Part shown: piece by piece, positions 52,652 to 61,353 of the stretch
How the letters are laid out: each line of letters begins with the position of its first letter
Numbering within the stretch: position 1 is the stretch's first letter
Notes under the pieces: model-generated
What the model saw: the letters and a program-made list of their open reading frames with translations, nothing else
Told to the model about the DNA's origin: nothing
Databases searched by the model: none
Translations under genes and position numbers: made by a program
From: Serratia fonticola
Lineage (GTDB): Bacteria > Pseudomonadota > Gammaproteobacteria > Enterobacterales > Enterobacteriaceae
Direction of reading: 5' to 3'
NCBI RefSeq assembly: GCF_006715025.1
Contig: NZ_VFMK01000001.1
Span: forward strand, 4,092,001-4,156,000
DNA: 64,000 bases

Positions 52652-53296
52652 ATGTCCAGGTTTCAACTGCTTGATCCGAAAAACTCCGCACTGATCTTTA
52701 TCGATCACCAACCACAAATGGCTTTTGGCGTGGCTAATATTGATCGTCAGCAACTGAAAAACAATGTGGTTGGGCTGGCGAAGGCCGGCAAGATTTTTAA
52801 TGTTCCCACTCTTTTTACTTCTGTCGAAAGCGAAAGTTTCAGCGGCTATATTTGGCCGGAACTTCTGGCGGTACATCCCGAGATCGTCCCAATTGAGCGC
52901 ACATCGATGAACTCATGGGAAGATGCTGCGTTCGTTAAGGCAGTGGAGGCCACCGGCCGTAAAAAACTGGTGATCTCCGCCCTATGGACCGAAGTCTGCC
53001 TGACCTTCCCGGCCCTGATGGCGCTGGAGGCGGGTTATGAGGTGTATGTGGTCACGGATACGTCCGGCGGCACGTCGGTCGATGCCCACGAGCGCTCTAT
53101 CGATCGTATGGTACAGGCCGGTGCCATTCCGGTGACCTGGCAGCAGGTTTTGCTGGAATACCAACGCGACTGGGCACGCAAGGAAACCTACGATGCTGTA
53201 ATGGATCTGGTACGTGAACACAGTGGCGCCTACGGGATGGGTGTTGATTATGCCTATACCATGGTGCATCACGCCCCCGCCCGCAGCGGGAAATAA
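52652..53296 (+). CDS. Isochorismatase-fold hydrolase (YcaC-like)
   Basis: 214 residues. Cysteine-hydrolase fold with the catalytic Asp in FIDHQPQMAFGV (about 24), a Lys in the middle region, and Cys in SALWTEVCLTFPALMALEAGYEVYVVTD (about 118). It matches the YcaC subgroup, of uncertain substrate. The ribosome site is GGAAGGT. It is first gene of a unit controlled, presumably, by the divergent LysR protein. Confidence 0.9.
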   Translation: MSRFQLLDPKNSALIFIDHQPQMAFGVANIDRQQLKNNVVGLAKAGKIFNVPTLFTSVESESFSGYIWPELLAVHPEIVPIERTSMNSWEDAAFVKAVEATGRKKLVISALWTEVCLTFPALMALEAGYEVYVVTDTSGGTSVDAHERSIDRMVQAGAIPVTWQQVLLEYQRDWARKETYDAVMDLVREHSGAYGMGVDYAYTMVHHAPARSGK

Positions 53297-53387
53297 CCTT
53301 CAGCGAGAGTGGCCCTGTGTCTCTCTTACTTAACTGACTGGCATTATCCTCCCGGCCCTGCGCCGGGATTTTGCAGGAGCCGGTTTT

Positions 53388-53933
53388 ATGCCTCATCAGC
53401 AGCACGTTACGTTAGTGATTACGCACCATTTGGCCCCCGGCCAGGAGCAGGCCTATGAGGCCTGGTTAAAACGCATCATGCCCGATGCGGCCGGCTTTAC
53501 CGGCCATCTTGGTGTTAACGTCATTCGCCCCTCCGGCAGTGAGCAAGCTTATACCGTGTTGGTACGCTTCGATAATCTGGACAATCTTTACGCCTGGATC
53601 CATTCGCCACAGCGCATGCAATACATCAAGGAAGTCACGCCGTTGCTGTCAGGCAGCGATCATATTGAGATCCGCCCCGGTGCCGAGTTCTGGTTCACTC
53701 CGGCCAGCGCCAACGTGCTGCCACCGGCCAAATGGAAGCAATTTGTCATCACCTTGCTGGTCATTTTCCCTTCCACCAATCTGGTGCCTTGGTTCTGGGG
53801 CAAACTGCTGCCAGGGCTCAGCGGTACGCTGGTCGGACATTTTCTCAACGATGCCAGCGTTGTCGCCCTGGTGGTGTTCCTGTGGATGCCACTCGTCACC
53901 CGTCTGTTTCATCGATGGCTCACCCGCCATTAA
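53388..53933 (+). CDS. ABM-domain protein with membrane anchor
   Basis: 181 residues. An antibiotic-biosynthesis-monooxygenase-like ferredoxin fold (VTLVITHHLAPGQEQAYEAWLKRIMPDAAGFTGHLGVNVIRP, about 5-95) is joined to two C-terminal transmembrane helices (FVITLLVIFPSTNLVPWFWG and SVVALVVFLWMPLVTRLF). ABM proteins of this form are uncharacterised. It lies 91 bp after the hydrolase and 11 bp before the amidohydrolase. Confidence 0.88.
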   Translation: MPHQQHVTLVITHHLAPGQEQAYEAWLKRIMPDAAGFTGHLGVNVIRPSGSEQAYTVLVRFDNLDNLYAWIHSPQRMQYIKEVTPLLSGSDHIEIRPGAEFWFTPASANVLPPAKWKQFVITLLVIFPSTNLVPWFWGKLLPGLSGTLVGHFLNDASVVALVVFLWMPLVTRLFHRWLTRH

Positions 53934-53944
53934 AGGAAAACGTT

Positions 53945-55816
53945 ATGAATCACACAGCTTCATTGATCATCACCAACGGGAAGTTCCATACCGTTGATCG
54001 CGATAATCCCACCGCTCAAGCCGTGGCGATCAAAGACGGTAAGTTTCTTGCCGTCGGCAGTGAAAATGATGTTATGCAACACGCGGGTCCTGAAACCCAG
54101 GTGATCGATTTACACGGCCACACGGCGGTGCCCGGTCTAAACGATTCACATCTGCACCTGATCCGCGGTGGTCTGAACTACAACCTGGAGTTGCGCTGGG
54201 AGGGCGTGCCCTCGTTAGCCGACGCCTTGCGTATGCTCAAGGAGCAGGCATTGCGTACGCCAAGCCCGCAGTGGGTCAGAGTGGTCGGCGGTTGGACTGA
54301 GTTTCAATTTGCAGAACGCCGCATGCCAACGCTGGATGAAATCAATGCCGCCGCCCCGGACACGCCCGTTTTTATTCTGCACCTGTACGATCGTGCTTTG
54401 CTTAATCGTGCGGCGCTGAAAGTGGTTGGCTACACCAAAGACACCCCAAACCCGCCGGGGGGAGAAATTCAGCGTGACAGCAACGGCAATCCAACCGGTA
54501 TGCTCATCGCCAAGCCCAACGCGATGATCCTTTACGCCACGCTAGCCAAAGGGCCAAAACTGCCGCTGGAACAGCAGGTGAATTCGACCCGCCAGTTTAT
54601 GCGGGAACTCAACCGCCTCGGCTTGACCAGCGCCATTGACGCAGGCGGTGGCTTCCAGAACTACCCTGATGATTATCAGGTGATTGCTGAACTGCACGAG
54701 AAAAAACAACTCACGATCCGTATTGCCTACAACCTGTTTACCCAGCGGCCCAAACAGGAGTTGGAAGACTTCCAGCTCTGGACGGATATGCTAAAACCCG
54801 GCCAGGGAACGGATTTTTATCGCCATAATGGTGCGGGGGAAATGCTGGTGTTCTCGGCGGCTGACTTTGAAGATTTCCTCCAGCCTCGCCCTGATTTGCC
54901 ACAAGGTACAGAAGATGAGCTGGAACGCGTAGTGCGCCATCTGGTGGAACACCGCTGGCCTTTCCGCCTGCATGCCACTTACGATGAATCCATCAGCCGT
55001 ATGCTGAACGTGTTTGAGAAAGTTAACCGCGAGATCCCGTTTGGCGGTTTGCATTGGATCTTTGACCATGCGGAAACCATTTCTGACCGTAATATCGAAC
55101 GAGTGAAAGCGCTGGGTGGCGGTATCGCCGTGCAGCATCGCATGGCGTTTCAGGGAGAGTACTTTGCCGAACGCTACGGTAAAGAAGCGACCAGGCAGAC
55201 ACCACCGGTTGCCAAGATGCTGGCAGCTGAATTGCCAGTGGGGCTGGGCACCGACGCCACCCGCGTTGCCAGCTACAATCCGTGGACGGCTTTGTATTGG
55301 CTGGTCTCTGGCCGCACGGTGGGCGGCATGGCCATGTACGATGACAACGCACGTCTGGATCGTGAAACGGCGCTGATGCTCTGGACTCAGGGCAGCGCCT
55401 GGTTCTCCACTGAGCAGGGCAAGAAAGGCCAGATCAAGGTGGGGCAACTGGCCGATATGGCCGTGCTTTCGCAGGATTACTTCAGCATACCGGAAGAACA
55501 AATCAAGGGGATTGAGTCGGTCATGACCGTGGTGGATGGCAAGGTCGTCTATGCCGCTGGCAGTTTCTCTCCCCTCTCGCCACCGCCTTTGCCAGTGCTG
55601 CCAGAGTGGTCACCGGTGGTTAACATACCGGGCCACTACCGTTCGGCACCACCGACCGCCATCAGCAAAGTCGGCATATTGAACCAGACGCACTCGTGTT
55701 GCGGCCCTTGCGGTGTTCATGCTCATCAACATGATATCGCGCGCCGTTCCAGCATCCCCATTTCTGACGAGAATGCCTTCTGGGGAGCATTCGGCTGTTC
55801 CTGTTTTGCATTTTAA
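53945..55816 (+). CDS. YtcJ-like amidohydrolase family protein
   Basis: 623 residues, amidohydrolase_3 group. The metal site is HTAVPGLNDSHLHLI (HxH at about 64-66), later conserved His and GLGTDATRVASYNPW, with the composite urease-type flanks (SLIITNGKFHTVD, KVGQLADMAVLSQDYFSIP). It hydrolyses an amide or related bond; the substrate is unknown. The C-terminal tail is unusual, Cys/His-rich (THSCCGPCGVHAHQH and FGCSCFAF). The start at 53945 follows AAAGGA; longer frames overlap the ABM gene. Confidence 0.9.
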   Translation: MNHTASLIITNGKFHTVDRDNPTAQAVAIKDGKFLAVGSENDVMQHAGPETQVIDLHGHTAVPGLNDSHLHLIRGGLNYNLELRWEGVPSLADALRMLKEQALRTPSPQWVRVVGGWTEFQFAERRMPTLDEINAAAPDTPVFILHLYDRALLNRAALKVVGYTKDTPNPPGGEIQRDSNGNPTGMLIAKPNAMILYATLAKGPKLPLEQQVNSTRQFMRELNRLGLTSAIDAGGGFQNYPDDYQVIAELHEKKQLTIRIAYNLFTQRPKQELEDFQLWTDMLKPGQGTDFYRHNGAGEMLVFSAADFEDFLQPRPDLPQGTEDELERVVRHLVEHRWPFRLHATYDESISRMLNVFEKVNREIPFGGLHWIFDHAETISDRNIERVKALGGGIAVQHRMAFQGEYFAERYGKEATRQTPPVAKMLAAELPVGLGTDATRVASYNPWTALYWLVSGRTVGGMAMYDDNARLDRETALMLWTQGSAWFSTEQGKKGQIKVGQLADMAVLSQDYFSIPEEQIKGIESVMTVVDGKVVYAAGSFSPLSPPPLPVLPEWSPVVNIPGHYRSAPPTAISKVGILNQTHSCCGPCGVHAHQHDIARRSSIPISDENAFWGAFGCSCFAF

Positions 55817-55834
55817 GTGGGAGATGACATTGGC

Positions 55835-55854
55835 GGGCCCGGTATACCGGGCCC
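55835..55854. repeat. 20-bp GC-rich palindrome, left boundary of a non-coding element
   Basis: GGGCCCGGTATACCGGGCCC, a perfect palindrome 18 bp after the amidohydrolase stop. The following CCCAAGATTGATGACAAAGT is matched in inverted orientation at the right palindrome. It can act as a transcript-end hairpin. Confidence 0.8.
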
Positions 55855-56452
55855 CCAAGATTGATGACAAAGTGTTCTTCCCCCCCTGTCAGTAAAGTGC
55901 CAGGATAATTGCCGTCAAAATAGCTTCTCACCTCCCTGTGCATATCGCCTCAACCGGCCTTCCCTGGCCGGTTGCCCCTGGCAACGCTGCCTTGTTCGGC
56001 AGGCCATGATGCGCTCAACGTCAAGACCCGAATCTGCTAGCACCGGGCCATCTCTACATTGGTGTCGATAACCGTGCTGCACATTCCACGCCTGGTAAGG
56101 TGAGCACCGGTGTTGAAGCCATTGAAGGCGCCGAACGCAGACGCGGCACATAGGCAAAAACGCCAGGGAGGGCGTTTTTAGGCGAGATGAACAGGGACGT
56201 GAATCGCAGCCGGCCGTGATGTGCGGTGGCGGAGTGAGGGGCGTGGGCAACGCCCACCGCCTGATTTGGCGAAGGCGCGGATTGCAAAGGGTTCCGCCTT
56301 GAACCCTTTGCTCGGGCGCCGTCAGCGGGGTTCAATAAGACAACAAGAGGATAGCGGCCGAAACCGCTCGTGATTACCAGGAAATACGGAGAAAGCGGTC
56401 ATAAGGGGCATCGTCGTTCTCCCTGTCATATTTGACTTTGTCAGCAGTCTGA
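55855..56452. repeat. Structured 600-bp non-coding element
   Basis: No convincing gene, though spurious long frames exist. It holds several strong hairpins: AAAAACGCC/GGCGTTTTT (56156-56179), GCGGTGG/CCACCGC (56223-56260) enclosing GGGCGT/ACGCCC, and GCAAAGGGTT/AACCCTTTGC (56284-56311). It is flanked by inverted palindromes and TGACAAAGT/ACTTTGTCA boxes. The look is that of an interspersed repeat or structured-RNA locus; the identity is not known to me. Confidence 0.55.
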
Positions 56453-56470
56453 GGCCCGGTATATCGGGCC
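56453..56470. repeat. GC-rich palindrome, right boundary of the element
   Basis: GGCCCGGTATATCGGGCC, nearly perfect, 7 bp downstream of the Gfo/Idh stop (leftward gene). It is preceded by ACTTTGTCA (56435-56443), the inverted match of TGACAAAGT at 55865-55873. Confidence 0.75.
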
Positions 56471-56477
56471 CCTACTT

Positions 56478-57608
56478 TCACTCACGGGTGATATCCAACC
56501 AGCGACGCTGCTCGGCGGAAGCGGCTATCGCGTCCAACACGCAGGAGACCTTCCAACCCTCTTCAAAGTCTGGCCACATCCGATCCCCGGCGGCAATGCC
56601 ATTGACCAGATCGCGGATTTCGACCGTTTTCTGATCGTTAAAGCCGATACCATGCCCGGCGCTGACACAGAACGCGGCGTAGTCTGGATGCGTCGGCCCC
56701 ACCATGAGGGTTTTAAACCCTTGCCGTTCTGCAGGTTCATCGTGCCGATACAGTTTCAGTTCCGCCATGCGTTCCTGGGTAAAGCTCAGTGTCCCCTTGG
56801 TACCGGTGACCACATAAGTCAGGCCCATTTTGCGCCCACAGGCAATGCGTGATGTTTCAACCGTGCCCATGGCACCGTTCGCAAAACGCACCAACGCACT
56901 GGCCTGATCTTCGTTTTCCACCTCACACAACCTGCCCGGATTTTTGGGATCTGGCCGCTGTTTGATCAGGGTTTGCATATCGCCCGAGACCGCCACAATA
57001 TCCCCCACCAGATAGTGGGCCATGTTAACGATGTGCGCGGCCAGATCGCCCAGGGCACCTAACCCGGCGCTGGCTTTACGGCAATGCCAGTCGATCGGTG
57101 TGCGCGGGTCAGCCAGGTAATCCTCATTGTGGGTGCCGTAGAAGTGCACCACTTCACCAATCTCGCCGTTGGCAATGATTTCCTTTGCCAGCTGGCTGGT
57201 CGGGTTTTTCATGTAGTTGAAGCCCACCAGCGTTTTCACGCCTTTGGCACGCGCCGCCTGCACCATCTCGGCAGCGTCTTGCGCATTGAGCGCCAGCGGT
57301 TTCTCGGAATAGACATGTTTACCCTGTTCAATGGCCGCCAACGCCATCTCTTTATGCAGAAAGTTCGGGGCACAGATATCCACCACGTCAATGGCCGGGT
57401 CGGCCACCAGTTCGCGCCAGTCGGTGGTTGAACGCGAGAAGCCAAATTCCGCCGCGCGCAACGCCGCCAGTTCCGGCGTCACCTCCGCCAGCATTTCTAA
57501 TACCAGCTCCCCTTTTAACGGGAACACCGTGCTGGCCTGTGCATAGGCAATAGCATGACAGCGGCCAATATAGCCAGTGCCAATCAATCCAACGCGAACC
57601 TGTTTCAT
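56478..57608 (-). CDS. Gfo/Idh/MocA family oxidoreductase
   Basis: 376 residues. An N-terminal Rossmann domain (VRVGLIGTGYIGRCHAIAYAQA) and the signature EKPLALNAQDAAEMVQAARAKGVKTLVGFNYMKNP (conserved Lys of EKP) are followed by the C-terminal dimerisation sheet (HCRKASAGLGALGDLAAHIVNMAHYLVGD). It is an NAD(P)-dependent sugar or inositol dehydrogenase. The start at 57608 gives the Rossmann start; a longer open frame runs into the operator region. It is monocistronic here. Confidence 0.92.
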   Translation of the reverse strand: MKQVRVGLIGTGYIGRCHAIAYAQASTVFPLKGELVLEMLAEVTPELAALRAAEFGFSRSTTDWRELVADPAIDVVDICAPNFLHKEMALAAIEQGKHVYSEKPLALNAQDAAEMVQAARAKGVKTLVGFNYMKNPTSQLAKEIIANGEIGEVVHFYGTHNEDYLADPRTPIDWHCRKASAGLGALGDLAAHIVNMAHYLVGDIVAVSGDMQTLIKQRPDPKNPGRLCEVENEDQASALVRFANGAMGTVETSRIACGRKMGLTYVVTGTKGTLSFTQERMAELKLYRHDEPAERQGFKTLMVGPTHPDYAAFCVSAGHGIGFNDQKTVEIRDLVNGIAAGDRMWPDFEEGWKVSCVLDAIAASAEQRRWLDITRE

Positions 57609-57645
57609 GGTTTCTCCTGTGTCTGCGTTTTCGCTGACAGCAATA

Positions 57646-57690
57646 TGAAATTTAAAATTCAATATACAGTTATATGGAATTTAAATTCCA
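57646..57690 (-). promoter_or_regulatory. Two palindromic operators upstream of the dehydrogenase
   Basis: TGAAATTTAAAATTCA (57646-57661, one mismatch pair) and TGGAATTTAAATTCCA (57675-57690, perfect) lie 29 bp centre to centre, about 40 and 70 bp before the start codon. Spacing close to three helical turns suggests cooperative binding of a dimeric repressor, of RpiR or GntR type by motif style. No such regulator is adjacent. Confidence 0.65.
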
Positions 57691-57916
57691 ATCTCAAACA
57701 GGTTATCAAATTTACCCCATATTCGTGACCGCGTTCATAAAACCCCGCACGTACGCGACAACGATTAACCGACGGACAGAGAAGTAATCGGCTGGATAAA
57801 ACAGCGCGATCGGGATAAATGCGGGCTGGTATTCAGCAAAACCGGGCTGCTATCATAAAACCGCGCGTGTGGGCCGTTATGCCACACTTCCGCCCCCTCA
57901 ACAGAGACACCACGCT

Positions 57917-58417
57917 ATGTCGTCGAAAATCTTGATCAGTGCCTGCCTGGCCGGTTTCAACGTTCGCTATAACGCCTCTAATAAAAACCTGGTGCATACC
58001 ACTCTGGAACAATGGCAAAAAGAACACAGGTTAGTGGTTTGCTGCCCTGAGCTGGCCGCCGGTTTCTCTACGCCGCGCCCACCGGCAGAGATTGCTTCCG
58101 CCGCCAAGGGGGCTGAGGTGATTGCCCTTGAAGCCCGAGTGATTGATGCTACCGGTGAAGACGTGACCGATCGGTATCTGCTCGGGGCACATCTGGCATT
58201 GGAAACCGCCCGTCAACAGGGTTGCCGCTTTGCCTTGCTTAGCGATCGCAGCCCATCCTGCGGCAGCCAGACGATTTACGACGGTTCCTTCAGCGGCCAA
58301 ACGCAGCCCGGCAGCGGGGTGACCGCCGAACTGCTGCGCCAGCACGGCATAGAGGTTTTTTCCGAACATCAGGTTGAGGCCTTAGTCGAGCGAGTCAACG
58401 CGGCCGAGCAGGGTTAA
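57917..58417 (+). CDS. DUF523 family protein
   Basis: 166 residues of DUF523 (KILISACLAGFNVRYNASNK, VVCCPELAAGFSTPRPPAEI, FALLSDRSPSCGSQTIYDGSFSGQTQPGSGVTAELL). The conserved Cys residues (SACL, CCPE, SCGS) suggest a metal- or cluster-binding site. Function is unknown. The ATG at 57917 gives the family N-terminus. Its 3' end overlaps the convergent Nudix gene by 36 bp. Confidence 0.9.
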   Translation: MSSKILISACLAGFNVRYNASNKNLVHTTLEQWQKEHRLVVCCPELAAGFSTPRPPAEIASAAKGAEVIALEARVIDATGEDVTDRYLLGAHLALETARQQGCRFALLSDRSPSCGSQTIYDGSFSGQTQPGSGVTAELLRQHGIEVFSEHQVEALVERVNAAEQG

Positions 58418-58822
58418 CGCGTTCTTCAAGCGCTGACGCAGATGGGCAATCCCCTGCGGGTGTTGAATAAACGCATCCGCAGGCATCATTTGCCAACGCT
58501 GGCCTTCATCACCAAAGCGAATGGCTGCAATCTGGGCCTGGGTTATCTCCCCGACCATAAACCAGGTCGCTGGGCCACCAGGCGCAATCGCGGCATAACG
58601 CCGCTGCCACCGGATCTGAGCCTCAGATAACAGAATGCCGAACTCCTCCTGCGTTTCCCGCAGCACGCATTGCAACGGGGTTTCGTTGCCTTCGCGCCCT
58701 CCGCCGGGTAAATCCCAGCAGCCGGGCCAGGGAATACCGTCTTTCTCATCGCGCAGGTAGACCAACAGCTTGCCAGCACACAGCAACGCGATTTTCGCCC
58801 CACCAAAATCATGGTCAGTCAT
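58382..58822 (-). CDS. Nudix hydrolase
   Basis: 146 residues with the Nudix box GGGREGNETPLQCVLRETQEEFGI (G-x5-E-x7-REx2EE pattern; written positions about 41-64) after AKIALLCAGKLLVYLRDEKDG. It cleaves a nucleoside-diphosphate-linked compound of unknown identity. The ATG at 58822 follows GGAGAG; a longer frame extends over the sseA promoter. It is convergent with DUF523. Confidence 0.9.
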   Translation of the reverse strand: MTDHDFGGAKIALLCAGKLLVYLRDEKDGIPWPGCWDLPGGGREGNETPLQCVLRETQEEFGILLSEAQIRWQRRYAAIAPGGPATWFMVGEITQAQIAAIRFGDEGQRWQMMPADAFIQHPQGIAHLRQRLKNALTLLGRVDSLD

Positions 58823-58920
58823 CAACTCTCCCCGTCTGCTTTCAGGCCGCAACATACCAATATGCAAGATCGTTGAGGTATAGTAAAAACCCGATGTTTG
58901 ATGACAGGCGAATAATAACC

Positions 58921-59766
58921 ATGAACTCTCCATTTTTAGTGTCGACACAGTGGCTTGAACAACATATCCACGATGAGGATCTAGCCATCGTTGACGTGCG
59001 CATGTCGCCTGTGGGTCAGGTGCCAAAGAAAGATATGGTGGCCGAATTTGAACGCGGTCATATTCCTGGTGCGGTGTACTTCGATATCGACGATGTCGCG
59101 GACAAAAATACCCCGCTGCCCCATATGTTACCGACGGCAGAAGCGTTCAGTGCCGCCGTGGGTAAACTGGGCATCAATGAAAAGCAGACCATCGTTTTCT
59201 ATGACGAGGGTAATCAGTTCTCTGCCCCGCGCGGTTGGTGGACCTTCCGTAATTTCGGTGCCAAAAACGTTTTTGTGCTTGATGAAGGCTTGCAGGGGTG
59301 GACCTCTCGCGGCAACGAACTGGAAACCGGCCCCGCACAGCCAACGCCAGCCGCCTTCCATGCCCACTTTAACGCCGAAGCCGTGGTGAATATGCAACAG
59401 GTGGAGCAGGCAATGCAAAACAAACTGCAGATCCTGGATGCCCGTGCCGCGCCGCGTTTCCATGCGCAGGCACCTGAGCCGCGCCCAGGCCTGCATCGCG
59501 GTCACATCCCTGGCAGCATCAATATTCCTTATGGCGATCTACTGGAGAATGGACGTTTCAAATCGCTGGATGCCCTGAAAAAAACGTTCAGCGATAAAGG
59601 GGTCGATATCCATGCGCCCACAATCGTCAGCTGTGGTTCCGGCGTGACGGCCGCGGTGCTGGCGTTGGGCCTGCAGTCGCTGGATGCCAAACAGGTTAAG
59701 CTGTATGACGGTGCCTGGAGTGAATGGGGTGCTCTGAGCGGTAAGCAGCCCATCGCGCAGGATTAA
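58921..59766 (+). CDS. sseA: 3-mercaptopyruvate sulfurtransferase SseA
   Basis: 281 residues, equal in length to E. coli SseA. Two rhodanese domains: the N-terminal one lacks the cysteine (VDVRMSPVG ... FERGHIPGAVYFDIDDVADK), the C-terminal one has the active-site loop CGSGVTA (Cys about 238). It transfers sulfur from 3-mercaptopyruvate to thiols or cyanide. The start at 58921 gives the family N-terminus. Its 3' end overlaps the convergent LysR gene by 4 bp. Confidence 0.95.
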   Translation: MNSPFLVSTQWLEQHIHDEDLAIVDVRMSPVGQVPKKDMVAEFERGHIPGAVYFDIDDVADKNTPLPHMLPTAEAFSAAVGKLGINEKQTIVFYDEGNQFSAPRGWWTFRNFGAKNVFVLDEGLQGWTSRGNELETGPAQPTPAAFHAHFNAEAVVNMQQVEQAMQNKLQILDARAAPRFHAQAPEPRPGLHRGHIPGSINIPYGDLLENGRFKSLDALKKTFSDKGVDIHAPTIVSCGSGVTAAVLALGLQSLDAKQVKLYDGAWSEWGALSGKQPIAQD

Positions 59767-60641
59767 AGCGTCAATCGCTCGGTTACGATTGCGGCTAATT
59801 GCTGAACCGCCTCCTGTGGCCGTTCTTCTGCCCGATGCAATATCACCCCAATCGGCTTCAGGGCGGGCAATGTGCCGGGGGAAAGGCAGGATAGCCCCAC
59901 CGGCAAGCCGGCATCGGTCCGTACCGTTACACCCAGCCCTGCGCTAACGGCGGCCCATATGCCGCCAAGGCTTCGGCTGGTAAACGCGATGCGCCAGGGT
60001 ATTCCGGCCCGATCCAACGCCGTAATTGCCGCGCTACGCATCAGGCAAGGCGCATCAAACACCACCAACGGCAGCGCTTCCCCGCTGGCTTGCCACTGAG
60101 CCAGATCAAAACCGGATGAGGCAATCCACTGCATCATGCGCTGCCCCAAAACCTGCTGATACGCAGTGCTGATGCCGCTATCCCAGGCCAATGACAGATC
60201 CAGTTGTCCCTTGACCACCCCGTCGATCAGCTCGGCATTGCGGGCTATACGCGCTTCGATCTGCACCCGGGGATGTGCGCGGGCAAAGCTGCCCAATACC
60301 TGTGGCAAAAAGGTTTCGCCAAAATCCTCCTGCAAGCCCAGGCGAACCCGGCCCTGCAGATCCCTGCCGCGTACCGCCACCGCTGCTTCGTCATTCAGTT
60401 CCAACAGGCGGCGGGCGTAGCCTAGCAGGGTTTCTCCGGCCTCGGTCATCACCATACCGCGCCCGGCTTTACGCAGTATTGGTGTGCCAAGCTGTTGCTC
60501 CAGTTTTTTCAGATGCGCACTGACCGCCGAGGTCGATCGCCCCAACCGTTCCGCCGCTTTGGCGAAGCTGCCCAGTTCAATACCCACGACGAAGCTACGC
60601 AGATCGTCGAGATCAAAAGTCACTCGCCCCATACTGACCAT
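59763..60641 (-). CDS. LysR family regulator paired with DUF4865
   Basis: 292 residues. The helix-turn-helix (FDLDDLRSFVVGIELGSFAKAAERLGRSTSAVSAHLKKLEQQLG) and LysR substrate domain are intact. It is divergent from the DUF4865 gene across 96 bp, the regular arrangement for this family pair. An internal ATG at 60632 is an alternative start. Its inducer is unknown. Confidence 0.92.
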   Translation of the reverse strand: MVSMGRVTFDLDDLRSFVVGIELGSFAKAAERLGRSTSAVSAHLKKLEQQLGTPILRKAGRGMVMTEAGETLLGYARRLLELNDEAAVAVRGRDLQGRVRLGLQEDFGETFLPQVLGSFARAHPRVQIEARIARNAELIDGVVKGQLDLSLAWDSGISTAYQQVLGQRMMQWIASSGFDLAQWQASGEALPLVVFDAPCLMRSAAITALDRAGIPWRIAFTSRSLGGIWAAVSAGLGVTVRTDAGLPVGLSCLSPGTLPALKPIGVILHRAEERPQEAVQQLAAIVTERLTL

Positions 60642-60737
60642 CCTGATTTTTCGAACTGTTTATCAAAATAATACCGATTTTCTTAACAAAGATGCCGTGT
60701 CACTCTGTCGCGGTCAATCTCTTTAAGGAGTTTCACC

Positions 60738-61322
60738 ATGCTCGCCATGCAATACCGGTTCGTGCTCCCCGCGGACTACGATATGGAGATTATCCGCAAG
60801 CGCATTGCTGATTTCGGTCATCTGATGGATAACTACCCGCAATTGCTCTTTAAAGCCTATCTGTACGCGCTGAAAAACGAACGCGAAACGGAAAACCTCT
60901 ATGCCCCGTTTTATCTGTGGAACAGCAGCCAGGGCATGAGCGATTTTCTAACCGGTAAGGGATTCCACGGTGTGAGCCAGGCTTTTGGTTGGCCGCAGGT
61001 CCGCCACTGGTTGCCTTGGCGGGTTGATATCGAACAATCTGCGCTTGGTACAGCCCGCTTCGCCACGCTGGCCTATCAGACGATTGCCCCTCACAGCGAT
61101 CTGGCACAGTTACAATCACAGCTACATGCAGACCCAAGGGCGCTGGCCAGCATAGTGGCATTCGATCCGGCAAGCTGGCAGCGGGTAAACTTTCATCTGT
61201 GGCGTGAACCGCCAGACACCCTTGATGAACAAACGCAGTGTTATCTGGTAGGCCATATTTCCGCCCCGCTGGATGACACCCCGGCGCAAAGGGTGTTCTG
61301 CGGGAAAGATAGCTCGTTATAA
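60738..61322 (+). CDS. DUF4865 family protein
   Basis: 194 residues of DUF4865 (MQYRFVLPADYDMEIIRKRIADFGHLMDNYPQLLFKAYLYA, FYLWNSSQGMSDFLTGKGFHGVSQAFGWPQVRHWLPW). The N-terminal half resembles a ferredoxin-like ABM fold. Function is unknown. AAGGAG precedes the ATG by 8 nt. It is probably controlled by the divergent LysR protein and may be followed in the transcript by the acetyltransferase 31 bp downstream. Confidence 0.88.
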   Translation: MLAMQYRFVLPADYDMEIIRKRIADFGHLMDNYPQLLFKAYLYALKNERETENLYAPFYLWNSSQGMSDFLTGKGFHGVSQAFGWPQVRHWLPWRVDIEQSALGTARFATLAYQTIAPHSDLAQLQSQLHADPRALASIVAFDPASWQRVNFHLWREPPDTLDEQTQCYLVGHISAPLDDTPAQRVFCGKDSSL

Positions 61323-61353
61323 TGGCAGCCTGATCCATAACTGGGAGGTTGCC

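Noticed and set aside
55915..56250. Open frame of 111 codons on the minus strand within the structured intergenic element
   Set aside because: Composition and hairpin overlap look like a translated repeat; no ribosome site, domain or neighbour support.
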